Positions 42,863-55,070 of a stretch of 64,000 nt of DNA are shown piece after piece; within the stretch, counting starts at the first letter, position 1; each line of letters begins with the position of its first letter. This stretch comes from DASYAE01 sp036501535 (GTDB lineage Bacteria; Actinomycetota; Actinomycetes; Streptomycetales; Catenulisporaceae). Under the pieces are notes generated by a model, which saw only the letters and a program-made list of their open reading frames with translations, was not told the DNA's origin and searched no databases. The translations under genes and the position numbers were made by a program. The stretch lies in the NCBI GenBank assembly GCA_036501535.1, contig DASYAE010000289.1, forward strand, positions 93,606 to 157,605, given 5' to 3'.

Positions 42863-43950
42863 GCCTGCACCGGCCGGGTGCTTCGCAGGATCCAGATGAA
42901 GGCGGGCGTGCCGACCAGGGCGGTGACGACGCCGATCGGCAGCTCGGCCGGGGCCAGCACGGTGCGCGCCGCCGTGTCGGCCAGCACCAGGAAGCCGGCG
43001 CCGAACAGCGCCGAGAGCGGGAGGACCCGCCGGTACGAGGTGCCCGCGATGCGGCGCACCGCGTGCGGCACCACGATGCCGACGAAGCCGATCAGGCCGC
43101 CGACCGCGACCGCCGAGGCGGCGGCGAGCGAGCAGGCCGCCACGACCAGCAGCCGGACCCGGCCGGCGTTCATGCCGAGCGCGCGGGCCTCCTCGTCGCC
43201 GACGGCGAGCACGTCGAGGTGCCGTCCGTGCACGAGCGTGATCAGCATGCTGACCGCGGCGTAGGGCAGGATCTCCAGGTCCTGCCGCCAGCCCGCGCCG
43301 GCCAGCGAGCCGAGCAGCCACGAGTACACCTGTTGCAGGTCCTGGGCCGAGCGCTGCAGTACGAGGGTCTGCACCGCGGTCAGGAACATCCCGACGGCCA
43401 CGCCGGCCAGCAGCAGCGTCGCAGTGCCCAGACCGACGGCAGAGCCGCCGACAGAGCTGCCGCCGCGCGCGCCGCCCACCGCCGCGATCGATCCGGTGAC
43501 GTAGGCCACAGCGACACCGGCCAGCGCCCCGGCGAACGCGGCCGCCGGGACCGCGCCCGAGCCGCTGCCGCCGAGGTAGACGATCGCGACCGTGGCGCCG
43601 AGGCCGGCGCCGGCCGACGAGCCGAGCAGGCCGGAGTCGACCAGCGGATTGCGGAACACGCCCTGGTACCCGGCTCCGGCCAGTGCGAGCAGGCCGCCGA
43701 CCAGCGCACCAAGCAGCACCCGCGGCAGCCGGATGTCAAACAGCACGGCCTGCTGCAGCGGCGTCAGATCGCTGTGCAGGCGGACCAGCGGCAGTTTGTC
43801 GAGCAGCGCGGCGGCGGTGCCGGCCGGGTCGAGGTCCGCGGCGCCCACCATCGAGCTGTACAGGATCGCGCCGACCAGGAAGGCCAGCGCGATCCCGTAG
43901 ACCGTCAGCATGCGGCGGCCACTCGTTCGGCCCCTCATTCGGCCGCTCAT
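42859..43950 (-). CDS. btuC: FecCD-family ABC transporter permease (B12 importer)
   Basis: 363 residues with about ten membrane segments. Family marks are IRLPRVLLGALVGGLLALAGAGYQGVFRNPLVDSG in pieces, LLGSSAGAGLGATVA, and the C-terminal GLIGFVGIVVPHAVRRIAG coupling region. An extra hydrophilic loop around residues 165-180 is rich in Gly and Ser. Fits type II importers for cobalamin or siderophores; the upstream riboswitch points to cobalamin. Confidence 0.9.
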   Translation of the reverse strand: MSGRMRGRTSGRRMLTVYGIALAFLVGAILYSSMVGAADLDPAGTAAALLDKLPLVRLHSDLTPLQQAVLFDIRLPRVLLGALVGGLLALAGAGYQGVFRNPLVDSGLLGSSAGAGLGATVAIVYLGGSGSGAVPAAAFAGALAGVAVAYVTGSIAAVGGARGGSSVGGSAVGLGTATLLLAGVAVGMFLTAVQTLVLQRSAQDLQQVYSWLLGSLAGAGWRQDLEILPYAAVSMLITLVHGRHLDVLAVGDEEARALGMNAGRVRLLVVAACSLAAASAVAVGGLIGFVGIVVPHAVRRIAGTSYRRVLPLSALFGAGFLVLADTAARTVLAPAELPIGVVTALVGTPAFIWILRSTRPVQA

Positions 43951-43975
43951 GACACCCGATCAGGCGTGGCAACGC

Positions 43976-45013
43976 TCATGATCCGCGCACCTGTTCGACC
44001 GCCTGGGCGATCTGCTGGACCATCTGCGGCAGCCGCGGCCCCCAGCGCGAGGCCACGTCGTCGTTCAGCGGGATGATCTCGCCGCCCTTCACCGCCGGGA
44101 TCGCGGACCAGCCGGGCCGGGCGGCCACCGCGGACGGCGCCTGGCCGCCGTCCGCCGCCTCGTTGTCGGCCAGGAAGACGATCTGCGGCTGCGCGGCCAC
44201 GATGTACTCCTCGGAGAGCTCGGGATATCCGCCATCCGAGGCCTTATCCGCCGCGTCGGCGATGTTCTTCAGCCCGAACAGCCCAACGATCTGGCCGATG
44301 AAGGTCGACGAGGTGGCCGAGTAGAACGGATTCGCGCTCAGCTCCCAGTAGTAGCTCAGGGTGCCGCGGCCCGAGCCGGCCTGCTTGACGTAGCCGTCGA
44401 TCGCGGTCTTCATCGAGGCGACGGTCTGCCGGGCCTTGGCGAGGTGTCCGGTGGCCTGGCCGATCTGGTCGATTTCGGCGTAGGCGTCGGTCAGCGTCGC
44501 CGCGGCCGGCTCGACCAGCACCGGCACGTGCACCTTGGCGAGCGCGGTGAGCAGGCCGTCGGCGTCCGCCTCGACCACGACCAGGTCCGGGTTGTAGCCG
44601 ATCACCGCCTCGGCGTCGGGATCCAGCCCGCTGAGCTTGGTGACCGGGGCGCCGCGGGGGTAGTCCGAGTCGTCGTCCACGGCGACCACCTGGCCGCCGG
44701 CGCCGACCTGGAACAGGTCCTCGGTCGCGGTCGGCGAGAGGGAGACGATCCGCTTCGGCTCGGCGTCGAGGGTGACCTTCCCGTTCGATGCGGTCAGCGT
44801 GACCGGGAACGAGGATGAGGACGAGGCGGACGGCGCACCCGACGACGCGCCGGTGCCCGTGTTGGTGCCGGTGCCGGACGAACCGCAGGCGGCGACTGCG
44901 AAGACGAGTGCTGCTGCCGCGACTGCGGCAATTCCGCGCGTGGGCCCGGGCCTTCGGGCGAGTCTGCGGCCGGCGCCGCTCGGCCTCAACCGCGCGGCGT
45001 TTTCGGATATCAC
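43976..45013 (-). CDS. btuF: Substrate-binding lipoprotein of the B12 importer
   Basis: 345 residues from GTG 45013 (GGAGG 5 bases upstream). The N-terminal signal ends in lipobox VAAC (about residue 43) followed by a Gly/Ser/Thr linker, so the protein is lipid-anchored. The periplasmic-binding fold of the FecB/BtuF class is shown by KRIVSLSPTATEDLFQVGAG, VIGYNPDLVVVEAD and AAQPQIVFLADNEA. First gene of btuFCD and directly behind the cobalamin riboswitch leader. Confidence 0.9.
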   Translation of the reverse strand: MISENAARLRPSGAGRRLARRPGPTRGIAAVAAAALVFAVAACGSSGTGTNTGTGASSGAPSASSSSSFPVTLTASNGKVTLDAEPKRIVSLSPTATEDLFQVGAGGQVVAVDDDSDYPRGAPVTKLSGLDPDAEAVIGYNPDLVVVEADADGLLTALAKVHVPVLVEPAAATLTDAYAEIDQIGQATGHLAKARQTVASMKTAIDGYVKQAGSGRGTLSYYWELSANPFYSATSSTFIGQIVGLFGLKNIADAADKASDGGYPELSEEYIVAAQPQIVFLADNEAADGGQAPSAVAARPGWSAIPAVKGGEIIPLNDDVASRWGPRLPQMVQQIAQAVEQVRGS

Positions 45014-45114
45014 TGGTTCCTCCCGTACGGACGGGGGAAGCACACGGTCCCCCCGACCGCCGCGCAGCCGCGCGCCCGCCGGGACGGGCCGCCCTTCCCA
45101 CGAGGGTCGGCTTC

Positions 45115-45275
45115 GTCGACGCGGCATGAGGCGACCTGGCTTGGACCCGGCGTGGTTCTGCGCACCGGATCGTCACAGTTGCGGGACAGCGCCGGAATGT
45201 CCCCGGGCGGAGGGCCGCGGGTGTCACCGGCTTCGCTGCATGACGCGCCACCGGTACCCGCACGCTGCCGCGCTC
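45115..45275 (-). ncRNA. Cobalamin (B12) riboswitch
   Basis: On the minus strand, GAAGCCGGTGACACC (about 45228-45238 region) is followed by the B12 box GCTGTCCCGCAACTGTGAC (45172-45190) and by GCCGGGTCCAAGCCAGGTCGCC (45130-45151), the order and sequence of conserved elements in cobalamin aptamers. A -10-like TAGGGT lies at 45293-45298, placing the RNA start near 45287. The aptamer ends about 100 bases before the btuF GTG, leaving a GC-rich expression platform that can pair near the ribosome-binding site. High B12 would lower importer synthesis. Confidence 0.85.
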
Positions 45276-45464
45276 GAGTCCGGCTGATCGCCACCCTAGC
45301 ATCGGCGCTGGCATCGTCCGTTGCGCCGACCTGCGGCTCACCGGCTCCCGGCCGGCTCGCGGGCACGGCGCACCGCCGGACCGTGGTCGCGAGTGGGATG
45401 CTGGGTACGATCCCCGGCGCGGCCGACCGCCGCCGAGACCCCGTGCAACGACCCGGAGTAGCGC

Positions 45465-46280
45465 ATGCCAGCCATCGAGTCCGCCAGCGTCTCGAACCTG
45501 CGCGATCTCGGCGGGATCCCCTTGTCGGGCGGCGGCCGCGTGCGCGCGGGGCGGGTGTTCCGGTCGGCCAGTCTGCACAGGCTCGATCCGGCCGAGCCCG
45601 CCATCGTCGGCCTCGGCATCCGCACGGTCGTCGACCTGCGCACCGCGCAGGAGCGGGCGTCCAGGCCGGACCGCCTGCCGCCGGGCGCCCGCCTGGTGAC
45701 GGCCGACGCGCTCGCCGACCAGGAGACCGCCGGGGACAAGCCGAGCGTCGCGCACCTGGTCGAACTGCTCGCCGATCCGGCCGGGGCCGGCCGCGCGCTC
45801 GGCGGCGGCGGGGCGGGGCGGGTGATGGAGCAGATCTACCGCTCGTTCGTGACGGACGCCGCCGCGCACCGGGCGTTCCGCACCGTGCTGGAGCAGGCCG
45901 CCGGCCCGGACGCCGGCCCGGACGCCGGCCCGGTGCTGATCCACTGCACCGCGGGCAAGGACCGCACCGGCTGGTCGGCCGCCCTGATCCTCGTCCTGCT
46001 GGGTGCGGACCCTGAGACGGTCGAGGCGGAGTACCTGGCGGTGCGGGACGCGGTATGCGCCGCCTTCGGAAAAATGATCAGCGGCTTCGTGGCCCGCGGC
46101 GGCGATCCGGCGATCGCCGGGGCGCTGATCGGAGTGGACCGGGAGTACCTGGCCGCGGCGATCGGCGAGGCGCGGGCGAAGTACGGGAGCGTCGAAGGGT
46201 ACGTACACGATGCGCTCGGCCTGGCCGACGGGACGGTCGCGCGGCTGCGCGCGCACCTGATCGAGCCCGGCGAGCACTGA
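45465..46280 (+). CDS. Tyrosine-protein phosphatase (DSP/PTP loop type)
   Basis: 271 residues; ATG with GGAG 7 bases upstream. N-terminal SNLRDLGGIPLSGGGRVRAGRVFRSASL in pieces and TVVDLRT are typical of the family (COG2365), and the P-loop VLIHCTAGKDRTGWSAALIL carries the catalytic Cys-x5-Arg (about residues 162-168). AGPDAGPDAGP is a short internal repeat. Substrates may be phosphotyrosine proteins or phosphoinositides. A cytosolic enzyme without signal peptide. The next gene follows at 20 bases. Confidence 0.9.
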   Translation: MPAIESASVSNLRDLGGIPLSGGGRVRAGRVFRSASLHRLDPAEPAIVGLGIRTVVDLRTAQERASRPDRLPPGARLVTADALADQETAGDKPSVAHLVELLADPAGAGRALGGGGAGRVMEQIYRSFVTDAAAHRAFRTVLEQAAGPDAGPDAGPVLIHCTAGKDRTGWSAALILVLLGADPETVEAEYLAVRDAVCAAFGKMISGFVARGGDPAIAGALIGVDREYLAAAIGEARAKYGSVEGYVHDALGLADGTVARLRAHLIEPGEH

Positions 46281-46299
46281 CGGCGACGGCGGAAAGACC

Positions 46300-47007
46300 A
46301 TGCGGGAGAAGACGATCGGGCTGCTGCACCCCGGCGGGATGGGGGCGTCGCTCGGCGCCGCGCTTCGGGTGAACGCCGCGAGGGTGCTGTGGGCCGGCGA
46401 GGGCCGCTCGGCGCAGAGCCGCGAGCGGGCCGAGCGGGCAGGGCTCGTTGATGGCGGCACGCTGGCGCAGGTCGTAGCTCAGGCCTCGATGATCGTGTCG
46501 ATCTGCCCGCCGCACGCCGCGCTGGACGTCGCCGGGCAGGTCGCCGCACTCGGCAGGCCAGAGCTCTACATCGATGCGAACGCGGTCGCGCCGGGAACGG
46601 TCGAGCGGATCGCGCAGTTCCTCGGCGCCGAAGCGGTGGTCGACGCGGCGGTGGTCGGCGTGCCCGCGTGGCGCCCGGAAGGCGCCTCCCTGCTGCTGTC
46701 CGGTCCGCGCGCCGACGACGCGGCGGCGCTGTTCGCGGGCACCAACTTCACCGTGCGCGTGCTCGGCGACCGGCTCGGCCAGGCCTCCATCGCCAAGGCC
46801 TGCTTCGCCCTCAAGACCAAGGCGCTGCCCACGCTCTGGCTCGCGATCCAGGCGGCCGCCGACAGCTATGGCGTGACCGACGAGGTCGGCCGGCTGCTCG
46901 GCGAGACCGGCACCGACCTGGCCGCCGCGGGCCTGCCCGACGGCTGGTCGCTGGCCGCGGCGGAGATGTACCGCCGCATCGCCGCCGAGGCGGACTCCCC
47001 CGCGTGA
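46300..47007 (+). CDS. NAD(P)-dependent dehydrogenase of the 6-phosphogluconate dehydrogenase-like DUF1932 type
   Basis: 235 residues, shorter than full beta-hydroxyacid dehydrogenases. The Rossmann motif is changed to GLLHPGGMGASLGAAL (about 7-22). The next conserved segments are DANAVAPGTVERI, VVGVPAW, the catalytic-helix region SIAKACFALKTKALPTLWLA and a helical C-terminus corresponding to DUF1932. The substrate is unknown. The last bases GTGA overlap a possible GTG start of the sirtuin gene. Confidence 0.82.
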   Translation: MREKTIGLLHPGGMGASLGAALRVNAARVLWAGEGRSAQSRERAERAGLVDGGTLAQVVAQASMIVSICPPHAALDVAGQVAALGRPELYIDANAVAPGTVERIAQFLGAEAVVDAAVVGVPAWRPEGASLLLSGPRADDAAALFAGTNFTVRVLGDRLGQASIAKACFALKTKALPTLWLAIQAAADSYGVTDEVGRLLGETGTDLAAAGLPDGWSLAAAEMYRRIAAEADSPA

Positions 47008-47021
47008 GTTACCCTGCGACT

Positions 47022-47924
47022 ATGCGCATCCGCCCTATGCTCGACTGGCCGTCCTCCGGCGCGGGCCCCGCGCAGGCCGGTGAGCTGGAGGAGGTCGAGC
47101 GCCTCCTCGCCGCGCGCGGGGTCGCGGTGCTGAGCGGTGCGGGGCTGTCCACCGAGTCGGGCATCCCGGACTACCGCGGCGCGACCGGGAGCCTGCGCCG
47201 GCACACGCCGATGACCTACCAGGACTTCATCGCCGGTGAGGATCGCCGCCGCCGGTATTGGGCCCGCAGCCACCTCGGCTGGCGCACGATCGCCGGCGCG
47301 CGGCCGAACGCCGGTCACTTCGCGGTGGCCGCGCTGGGCGCCGCGGGCTTCCTCACCGGCGTCATCACCCAGAACGTCGACGGGCTGCACCGGGCCGCCG
47401 GCACCGCCGACGCGATCGAACTGCACGGCAGCCTCGACCGGGTCGTCTGCCTCGGCTGCGGCACGATCGGGTCGCGGTTGGAGCTGGACCGGCGGCTGCG
47501 CGCCGCGAACCCCGCCTTCCTGGACGCCGGCACCCGGATCAACCCGGACGGAGACGTCGAGATCGACGACGCCCTGGCCGCCCGATTCGCGCTCGTGGCC
47601 TGCGCCGCGTGCGGGACCGGGATCCTCAAGCCGGACGTGGTCTTCTTCGGCGAGAACGTGCCGAAGCCGCGGGTGCAGCAGTGCTATGACCTGCTCGACC
47701 GGTCGAGCGCGCTGCTGGTGCTGGGCTCGTCCCTGACGGTCATGTCAGGGCTGCGCTTCGTGCGGTACGCGGCACGGCACGGCAAGCCGGTCGCGATCCT
47801 CAATCAGGGTGCGACGCGCGGCGATCCGCTCGCCGCGGTGCTGGTGGACCTCCCGCTGGGCCCGGCGCTGACCCGGCTGACCGGTCGGCTCGGCTGTGCG
47901 CCGTCAGACGCGATGGCGGCCTGA
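47022..47924 (+). CDS. Sir2-family NAD-dependent protein deacylase
   Basis: 300 residues from ATG 47022, chosen because TACCCT (47010-47015) lies 6 bases upstream (leaderless) and MRIRPMLDW resembles the start of actinomycete homologues; GTG 47004 coupled to the preceding stop is possible. NAD motif GAGLSTESGIPDYRG (about 41-55), ITQNVDGLHRAAG and catalytic His in ELHGSLDRVVC, zinc Cys in CLGCG and CAACG, and GSSLTV. It should remove acyl groups from lysines. Confidence 0.9.
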   Translation: MRIRPMLDWPSSGAGPAQAGELEEVERLLAARGVAVLSGAGLSTESGIPDYRGATGSLRRHTPMTYQDFIAGEDRRRRYWARSHLGWRTIAGARPNAGHFAVAALGAAGFLTGVITQNVDGLHRAAGTADAIELHGSLDRVVCLGCGTIGSRLELDRRLRAANPAFLDAGTRINPDGDVEIDDALAARFALVACAACGTGILKPDVVFFGENVPKPRVQQCYDLLDRSSALLVLGSSLTVMSGLRFVRYAARHGKPVAILNQGATRGDPLAAVLVDLPLGPALTRLTGRLGCAPSDAMAA

Positions 47925-47966
47925 AGGCACCCGGCGGCGGCCGATCTCCGTGCCAGAATCAGGGTC

Positions 47967-48992
47967 ATGCCGTCGTGGGACGATTCGGACGGGCCGGTGG
48001 ACCGCGCGCTGCTCGGCCGGGTCGCGCTGGTCACCGGGGCGAGCAGCGGAATCGGCCTGCACACGGCCCGGCGGCTGGCCGCCCTCGGCGCCAGAACCCT
48101 GATCGGGGCGCGGGACCCGGGCCGCGCGCTGGCGGCCGCCGAGGCGATCCTGCGGAAGCACCCTGACGCCGTCGTCGAGGCCATCCGGCTCGACCTGGCC
48201 GGCCTCGAGTCGGTGCGCGAGGCCGCGCTCGAGGTGGCCGACCGGACCGACCGGCTCGACCTGCTGGTCAACAACGCCGGGGTGATGATGCCGCCGCCGG
48301 CGGACGGCGGCTTCCCGCGAACCGCGGACGGCTTCGAGCTCCAGATCGGCGTCAACCACCTCGGCCACTTCGCGCTGACCGGGTGGCTGCTGCCGCTGCT
48401 GCTGGCCAGCGCGCGGGCGACGCCGGAGGTGCGGCCCGCCCGGGTCGTGACCGTTTCGTCGATGTCTTACCTGGTGGCACCCCGCGCCGACGGCGGCGGG
48501 CTGTCCGGCCCGGCCGATTTCGCGACGCTGCCGAGCAATTCGGGCTGGTTCGGGTACTGTCGCTCGAAACTGGCCAACCTGCTGTTCGCCCTCGAACTCG
48601 CCCGACGGACGCGGGCCGGGCCGACCGCGCCGCGGTCCTATGCGCCGCAGTCTCTCGCGGTGCATCCCGGTATCGCGAGCACGCATGTCGTGGCGAGCTC
48701 AGCGCCGGGCCGGGCGCCGGTCCTCGGGGCGGTCATGCGGGCCGGCCTCAAGGTCGTGTCCCAGTCGGCGGCGAGCGCCGCGACGCCGTCGGTGTATGCG
48801 GCGACCTCGTCCACGGTCGTCAGCGGCACATATTACGGACCGCGCCATTTCGCATGGGGCGCGCAGCCGGTAGAAGCGCGGATCAGTCTGCGGGCACGCG
48901 ACCCGGGGCTGGCCGCGCGGCTGTGGGCCGCCTCGGTCCAGGCGACCGGGGTCGGCTTCGACGAGCTCGACTACGACGCCTCGGGCCGGTAA
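47967..48992 (+). CDS. Short-chain dehydrogenase/reductase (retinol dehydrogenase-like)
   Basis: 341 residues. LVTGASSGIGLHTARRLAAL (about 17-36), LLVNNAGVMMPPP (about 97-109), IGVNHLGHFALTGWLLPLLL, VTVSSMSYLV and active site YCRSKLANLLFALELARR in pieces. The group is the same as the SDR at 38.5 kb, but identity is only moderate, so they are paralogues rather than a recent copy. The substrate is unknown. Confidence 0.87.
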   Translation: MPSWDDSDGPVDRALLGRVALVTGASSGIGLHTARRLAALGARTLIGARDPGRALAAAEAILRKHPDAVVEAIRLDLAGLESVREAALEVADRTDRLDLLVNNAGVMMPPPADGGFPRTADGFELQIGVNHLGHFALTGWLLPLLLASARATPEVRPARVVTVSSMSYLVAPRADGGGLSGPADFATLPSNSGWFGYCRSKLANLLFALELARRTRAGPTAPRSYAPQSLAVHPGIASTHVVASSAPGRAPVLGAVMRAGLKVVSQSAASAATPSVYAATSSTVVSGTYYGPRHFAWGAQPVEARISLRARDPGLAARLWAASVQATGVGFDELDYDASGR

Positions 48993-49098
48993 CGGGTGCC
49001 CTCACGGTACTCACACGTCCCACGGCCCATGGGCTATGGTTGGCGCCGATCGGAAGCGAGGCGGTCACGGGTCGATCACCAGGGATGTGAAGACGGCC

Positions 49099-51570
49099 AT
49101 GAGCGAGACGCACGGGAAGCGGCGCGCGGCGCCGGCCGAGGGCGGCGAATCCGTGCCCGGATACCGGGACCTGCGGATGATCGGCCAGGGCGGCTTCGCC
49201 GTGGTCTACCAGGCGGTCCAGGAGGGCTTCGAGCGGCCGGTCGCGATCAAGATCCTGCGCCAGGGCGTGGACGAGGACGTGCAGCGCCGCTTCCTGCGCG
49301 AGGTGCGGATCACCAGCAGGCTGACCGGGCACCCGTACGTCGTCACGGTGCTCGACGCCGGCGCGACCCCGGCCGGGCGGCCGTATCTGACCACGGAGAT
49401 GTACGAGCGCGGCTCGCTGGCCGACCGGCTGGCGAAGGAGGGGCCGCTGCCGATCGCGGAGCTGGCCGTGATCGGCGCGAAGATCGCCGAGGCGCTGTCC
49501 ACCGCGCACGGGGCCGGAATCCTGCACCGCGACGTCAAGCCGAACAACATCCTGATCAACCGGTACGGCGAGCCGGCCCTGGCCGACTTCGGGGTGGCCT
49601 GGCTGCTGGACTCGATGGCCACGGCCACCGTGCTGGACACCTTCTCCCCGTTCCACGCCGCGCCCGAGGTGGTCACCCGCGCGGCGCCGGGCCCGGCCAG
49701 CGACGTCTACTCGCTCGGCTCCACGCTGCACCACCTGGCCACCGGCAGCACGCCGTTCGGGGCCGGCGGCGAGCCGCTGGTCAACGTGCTCTGGCAGATC
49801 GTCAACACCGAGCCGGCGGCGCTGGACGACCGCGCGCTGCCCGGGTTCGCCGCGGTGATCGCCCGGTCCATGGCGAAGGAGCAGGCCGCGCGCTACCAGA
49901 GCGCCGCGGACTTCGCCGCGGCACTGCGGGCCCTGATACCGGCCGCCGAGACCACGGCGGCGCAGAGTGCTGCCACACAGGCCTCCACGGACGCGCTCAC
50001 CATGGAGCTGCCGCGGGTTGTTGAGAGCGCTGGTCCGGCTGCTGAGGCGGCTGCGATGGCCGCGGCGGCTGCGACCGGCATGGCCGCCGCGGACTTCACC
50101 GATGAGGCACCGGTCTACGACTACCCGAACTCACCGGTTTACCAGACACCTGCCACTCCCCCGCCGCCGCCCGCCGCGGTCGTCGATACGGGCTCTGGTA
50201 ACACCGGCGGCATGGAGAGCACTGAAAGTGCCGACAGCGCTGACAGTGCCGGAAGCGCCGATTCCAGCCTGGAACAGAGCCTGAGTACGAGCATGGGCAC
50301 CGGCACCCGTCTGCCGTTCCAGGTCTACTCCGACGCGCCTACCCCGACCCCGGCTCCGGTCCCGGCCCCGATCCCGGCGCCGCGGCGGCCGCAGCAGCCG
50401 GTGCTCGCGGAGCCCGACGCGCTGCCCTCCCACGACGCCCCCGACGCCGAGATGCCGATTTCCCCCGGCGGGACCGGCCCCGGCGCGCCGCTGCCTCCTC
50501 CCCCGCCCGAATCGCGCCGCATCCGCCGCCGCCTGCTGATCGGCACCGCGATCGCGGTACCGGTCTGCGCCCTCGGCGTCACCGCGGCCCTCGTCCTCGC
50601 CCCGAGCGGTCCCTCAGGGCACTCGCTCACCGCAGACTCCACCACGACGGCGAGCCTCGGCGCGGGGAAGCACTCGACGAAGCCGAGTGTCGGCGCGAGC
50701 CCCAGCCCCTCCGCGTCCCCGTCCGCCTCGGCGTCGCCGTCCGCCTCGTCCGTCGGAGCCGCGCAGTCCCTCACCCCGGTCACCGACGTGGTCACCGGCT
50801 ACGTACCGTCAGGCATCGAAGACCGCTGCCTGGAGAACGAGAACGCGGACGCCGCCTCCGGCAACCCGGTCGACACCTCCGCCTGCTCCGGCTCGTCCGC
50901 GCAGACGTGGACGCTGCGCAGCGACGGAACGCTGAACGCGATGGGCCTCTGCCTCGCGCCCTCCGACGGCGCCGCCGCGTCCGGCGCCGGGATCGTCGTC
51001 GAGCCCTGCATGGGCGTGCCCACGGAGAAGTGGGCCTTCCAGTCCGGGAACGAACTGGTCAACCAGGCGTCGAGTCTGTGCCTGACCGTCCCCGGCGCCA
51101 CGACGTCGAGCGGCGTCCAGCTCAAGGTGCAGTCCTGCACGGACGCCGCGGACCAGATGTGGGGCGAGCCGGCCGGCAGCGCGACCACCGGGCGGATCAC
51201 GGTGAACTCCACGTCGCAGTGCCTCGACGACTTCCACTCGGTCACCACCGCGGGCAACGCGGTCGACCTGGCCACCTGCAACGGCACCGGGGCGCAGGAC
51301 TGGACCGTCGAGACCGACGGCCAGCTGCAGATCCTCGGCGTGTGCGCGGAGCCGAGCAAGGACTCGAGCACGTCCGGCACCCACGTCGTCGTCGAGGCCT
51401 GTAGCAGCTCGGACGCCTACCAGCAGTGGATCCTCCAGCCGAACGGGATCATCGTCAATCTGAAGACGCAGGAATATCTGGAGATCCCGTCTGGTTCCAC
51501 CGCGAACGAGACAGATGCCGAAATCGCCACCTGGTCCGGCGGGTCCAACCAGCTGTGGGCCCTGCCCTGA
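49099..51570 (+). CDS. Receptor-type Ser/Thr protein kinase with extracellular ricin-type lectin domain
   Basis: 823 residues from ATG 49099 (other in-frame starts exist to 49036). Cytosolic kinase domain about residues 20-280: GQGGFAVVYQAVQEGF, catalytic Lys in VAIKILRQG, HRDVKPNNILIN, ADFGVAW and APEV. A long Pro/Ala/Ser linker with PTPTPAPVPAPIPAP follows. One membrane span (LLIGTAIAVPVCALGVTAALVL, about 494-515) and a Ser/Pro stretch lead to two ricin B-like repeats (about 565-823) with QxW-type motifs AQTWTL, ADQMWG, AQDWTV, YQQWIL and NQLWAL. It probably senses sugars outside and phosphorylates proteins inside. PASTA repeats are absent. Confidence 0.9.
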   Translation: MSETHGKRRAAPAEGGESVPGYRDLRMIGQGGFAVVYQAVQEGFERPVAIKILRQGVDEDVQRRFLREVRITSRLTGHPYVVTVLDAGATPAGRPYLTTEMYERGSLADRLAKEGPLPIAELAVIGAKIAEALSTAHGAGILHRDVKPNNILINRYGEPALADFGVAWLLDSMATATVLDTFSPFHAAPEVVTRAAPGPASDVYSLGSTLHHLATGSTPFGAGGEPLVNVLWQIVNTEPAALDDRALPGFAAVIARSMAKEQAARYQSAADFAAALRALIPAAETTAAQSAATQASTDALTMELPRVVESAGPAAEAAAMAAAAATGMAAADFTDEAPVYDYPNSPVYQTPATPPPPPAAVVDTGSGNTGGMESTESADSADSAGSADSSLEQSLSTSMGTGTRLPFQVYSDAPTPTPAPVPAPIPAPRRPQQPVLAEPDALPSHDAPDAEMPISPGGTGPGAPLPPPPPESRRIRRRLLIGTAIAVPVCALGVTAALVLAPSGPSGHSLTADSTTTASLGAGKHSTKPSVGASPSPSASPSASASPSASSVGAAQSLTPVTDVVTGYVPSGIEDRCLENENADAASGNPVDTSACSGSSAQTWTLRSDGTLNAMGLCLAPSDGAAASGAGIVVEPCMGVPTEKWAFQSGNELVNQASSLCLTVPGATTSSGVQLKVQSCTDAADQMWGEPAGSATTGRITVNSTSQCLDDFHSVTTAGNAVDLATCNGTGAQDWTVETDGQLQILGVCAEPSKDSSTSGTHVVVEACSSSDAYQQWILQPNGIIVNLKTQEYLEIPSGSTANETDAEIATWSGGSNQLWALP

Positions 51571-51600
51571 CCAGCGCCGCGAGCGTGGGAAGGACAGTCA

Positions 51601-52019
51601 TGCCCGAGAAGATCCTCTACACCGCCGAGGCCCTATCCACCGGCGACGGCCGCAACGGCCACGTAGCCAGTTCGGACGGCCGGCTCGACCACGACCTGGC
51701 CTTTCCGAAGGAGATGGGCGGCTCCGGCGAGGGCACCAACCCCGAGCAGCTGTTCGCAGCCGGATACGCGGCCTGTTTCCACAGCGCGCTGCGCCTGGTC
51801 GCCCGCAACGCCGGCGCGGACGTCGACGGTTCCACGGTCACCGCGCAGGTCGGCATCGGCCCGGACGGCGCCGCCTTCGGGCTCGAGGTCGCCCTGAAGG
51901 TCCACCTGCCGAACGTGGCGCAGGACAAGGCGCTGGAGGTCACCGAGGCCGCGCATCAGGTGTGCCCTTACTCGCGCGCCACCCGCGGCAACATCACCGT
52001 CAGCCTGCAGATCGTCTGA
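51601..52019 (+). CDS. ohr: Organic hydroperoxide reductase (Ohr/OsmC family)
   Basis: 139 residues, ATG with GGAAGGA upstream. Both redox Cys are present: GYAACFHSAL (about residue 60) and HQVCPYSRATRGNI (about 121). The N-terminal ILYTAEALSTGDGRNGHV and GTNPEQLFAAGYAACF are standard for Ohr. It reduces organic hydroperoxides, normally under the OhrR repressor, which is not in this window. Confidence 0.92.
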
Positions 52020-52038
52020 CCCCGTCAAGCCAGGTCAC

Positions 52039-52087
52039 ACGGCGGCGGGGCGGTCCGAATCACATCATCGGACCGCCCCGCCGCCGT
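52039..52087. terminator. Strong bidirectional terminator hairpin
   Basis: Perfect 19-base arms, from ACGGCGGCGG to its complement ending CCGCCGCCGT, with an 11-base AT-rich loop, between convergent ohr and ppdK. Confidence 0.8.
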
Positions 52088-52099
52088 CTCAGTACTCGG

Positions 52100-54835
<2,736 letters not shown>

Positions 54836-55070
54836 GCGAGGCTCCCTGAAGCTCTTACGTGGGCAGGTGAGAGAAACGGACGCCGACCCGCACGACCGGC
54901 GCCCGACAACGACTAACAGTGACGACATTACCCGGCGGAAACCTGCCTGTCAGCGTGAGCCCGGCCACGTGGCCGCCGACAATGCGCAGGATGGGGGCCG
55001 AACAGGCGACCCGCGGCCGGTTACGCAGCGCACCCGAAGGGGCGATCCAGCAGGGGGTGAAGCAGTGAGA

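Noticed and set aside
42047..45013. Assignment as an iron-siderophore transporter
   Set aside because: Protein sequences alone allow it, but the upstream leader has cobalamin riboswitch elements and no iron-box-like operator was seen.
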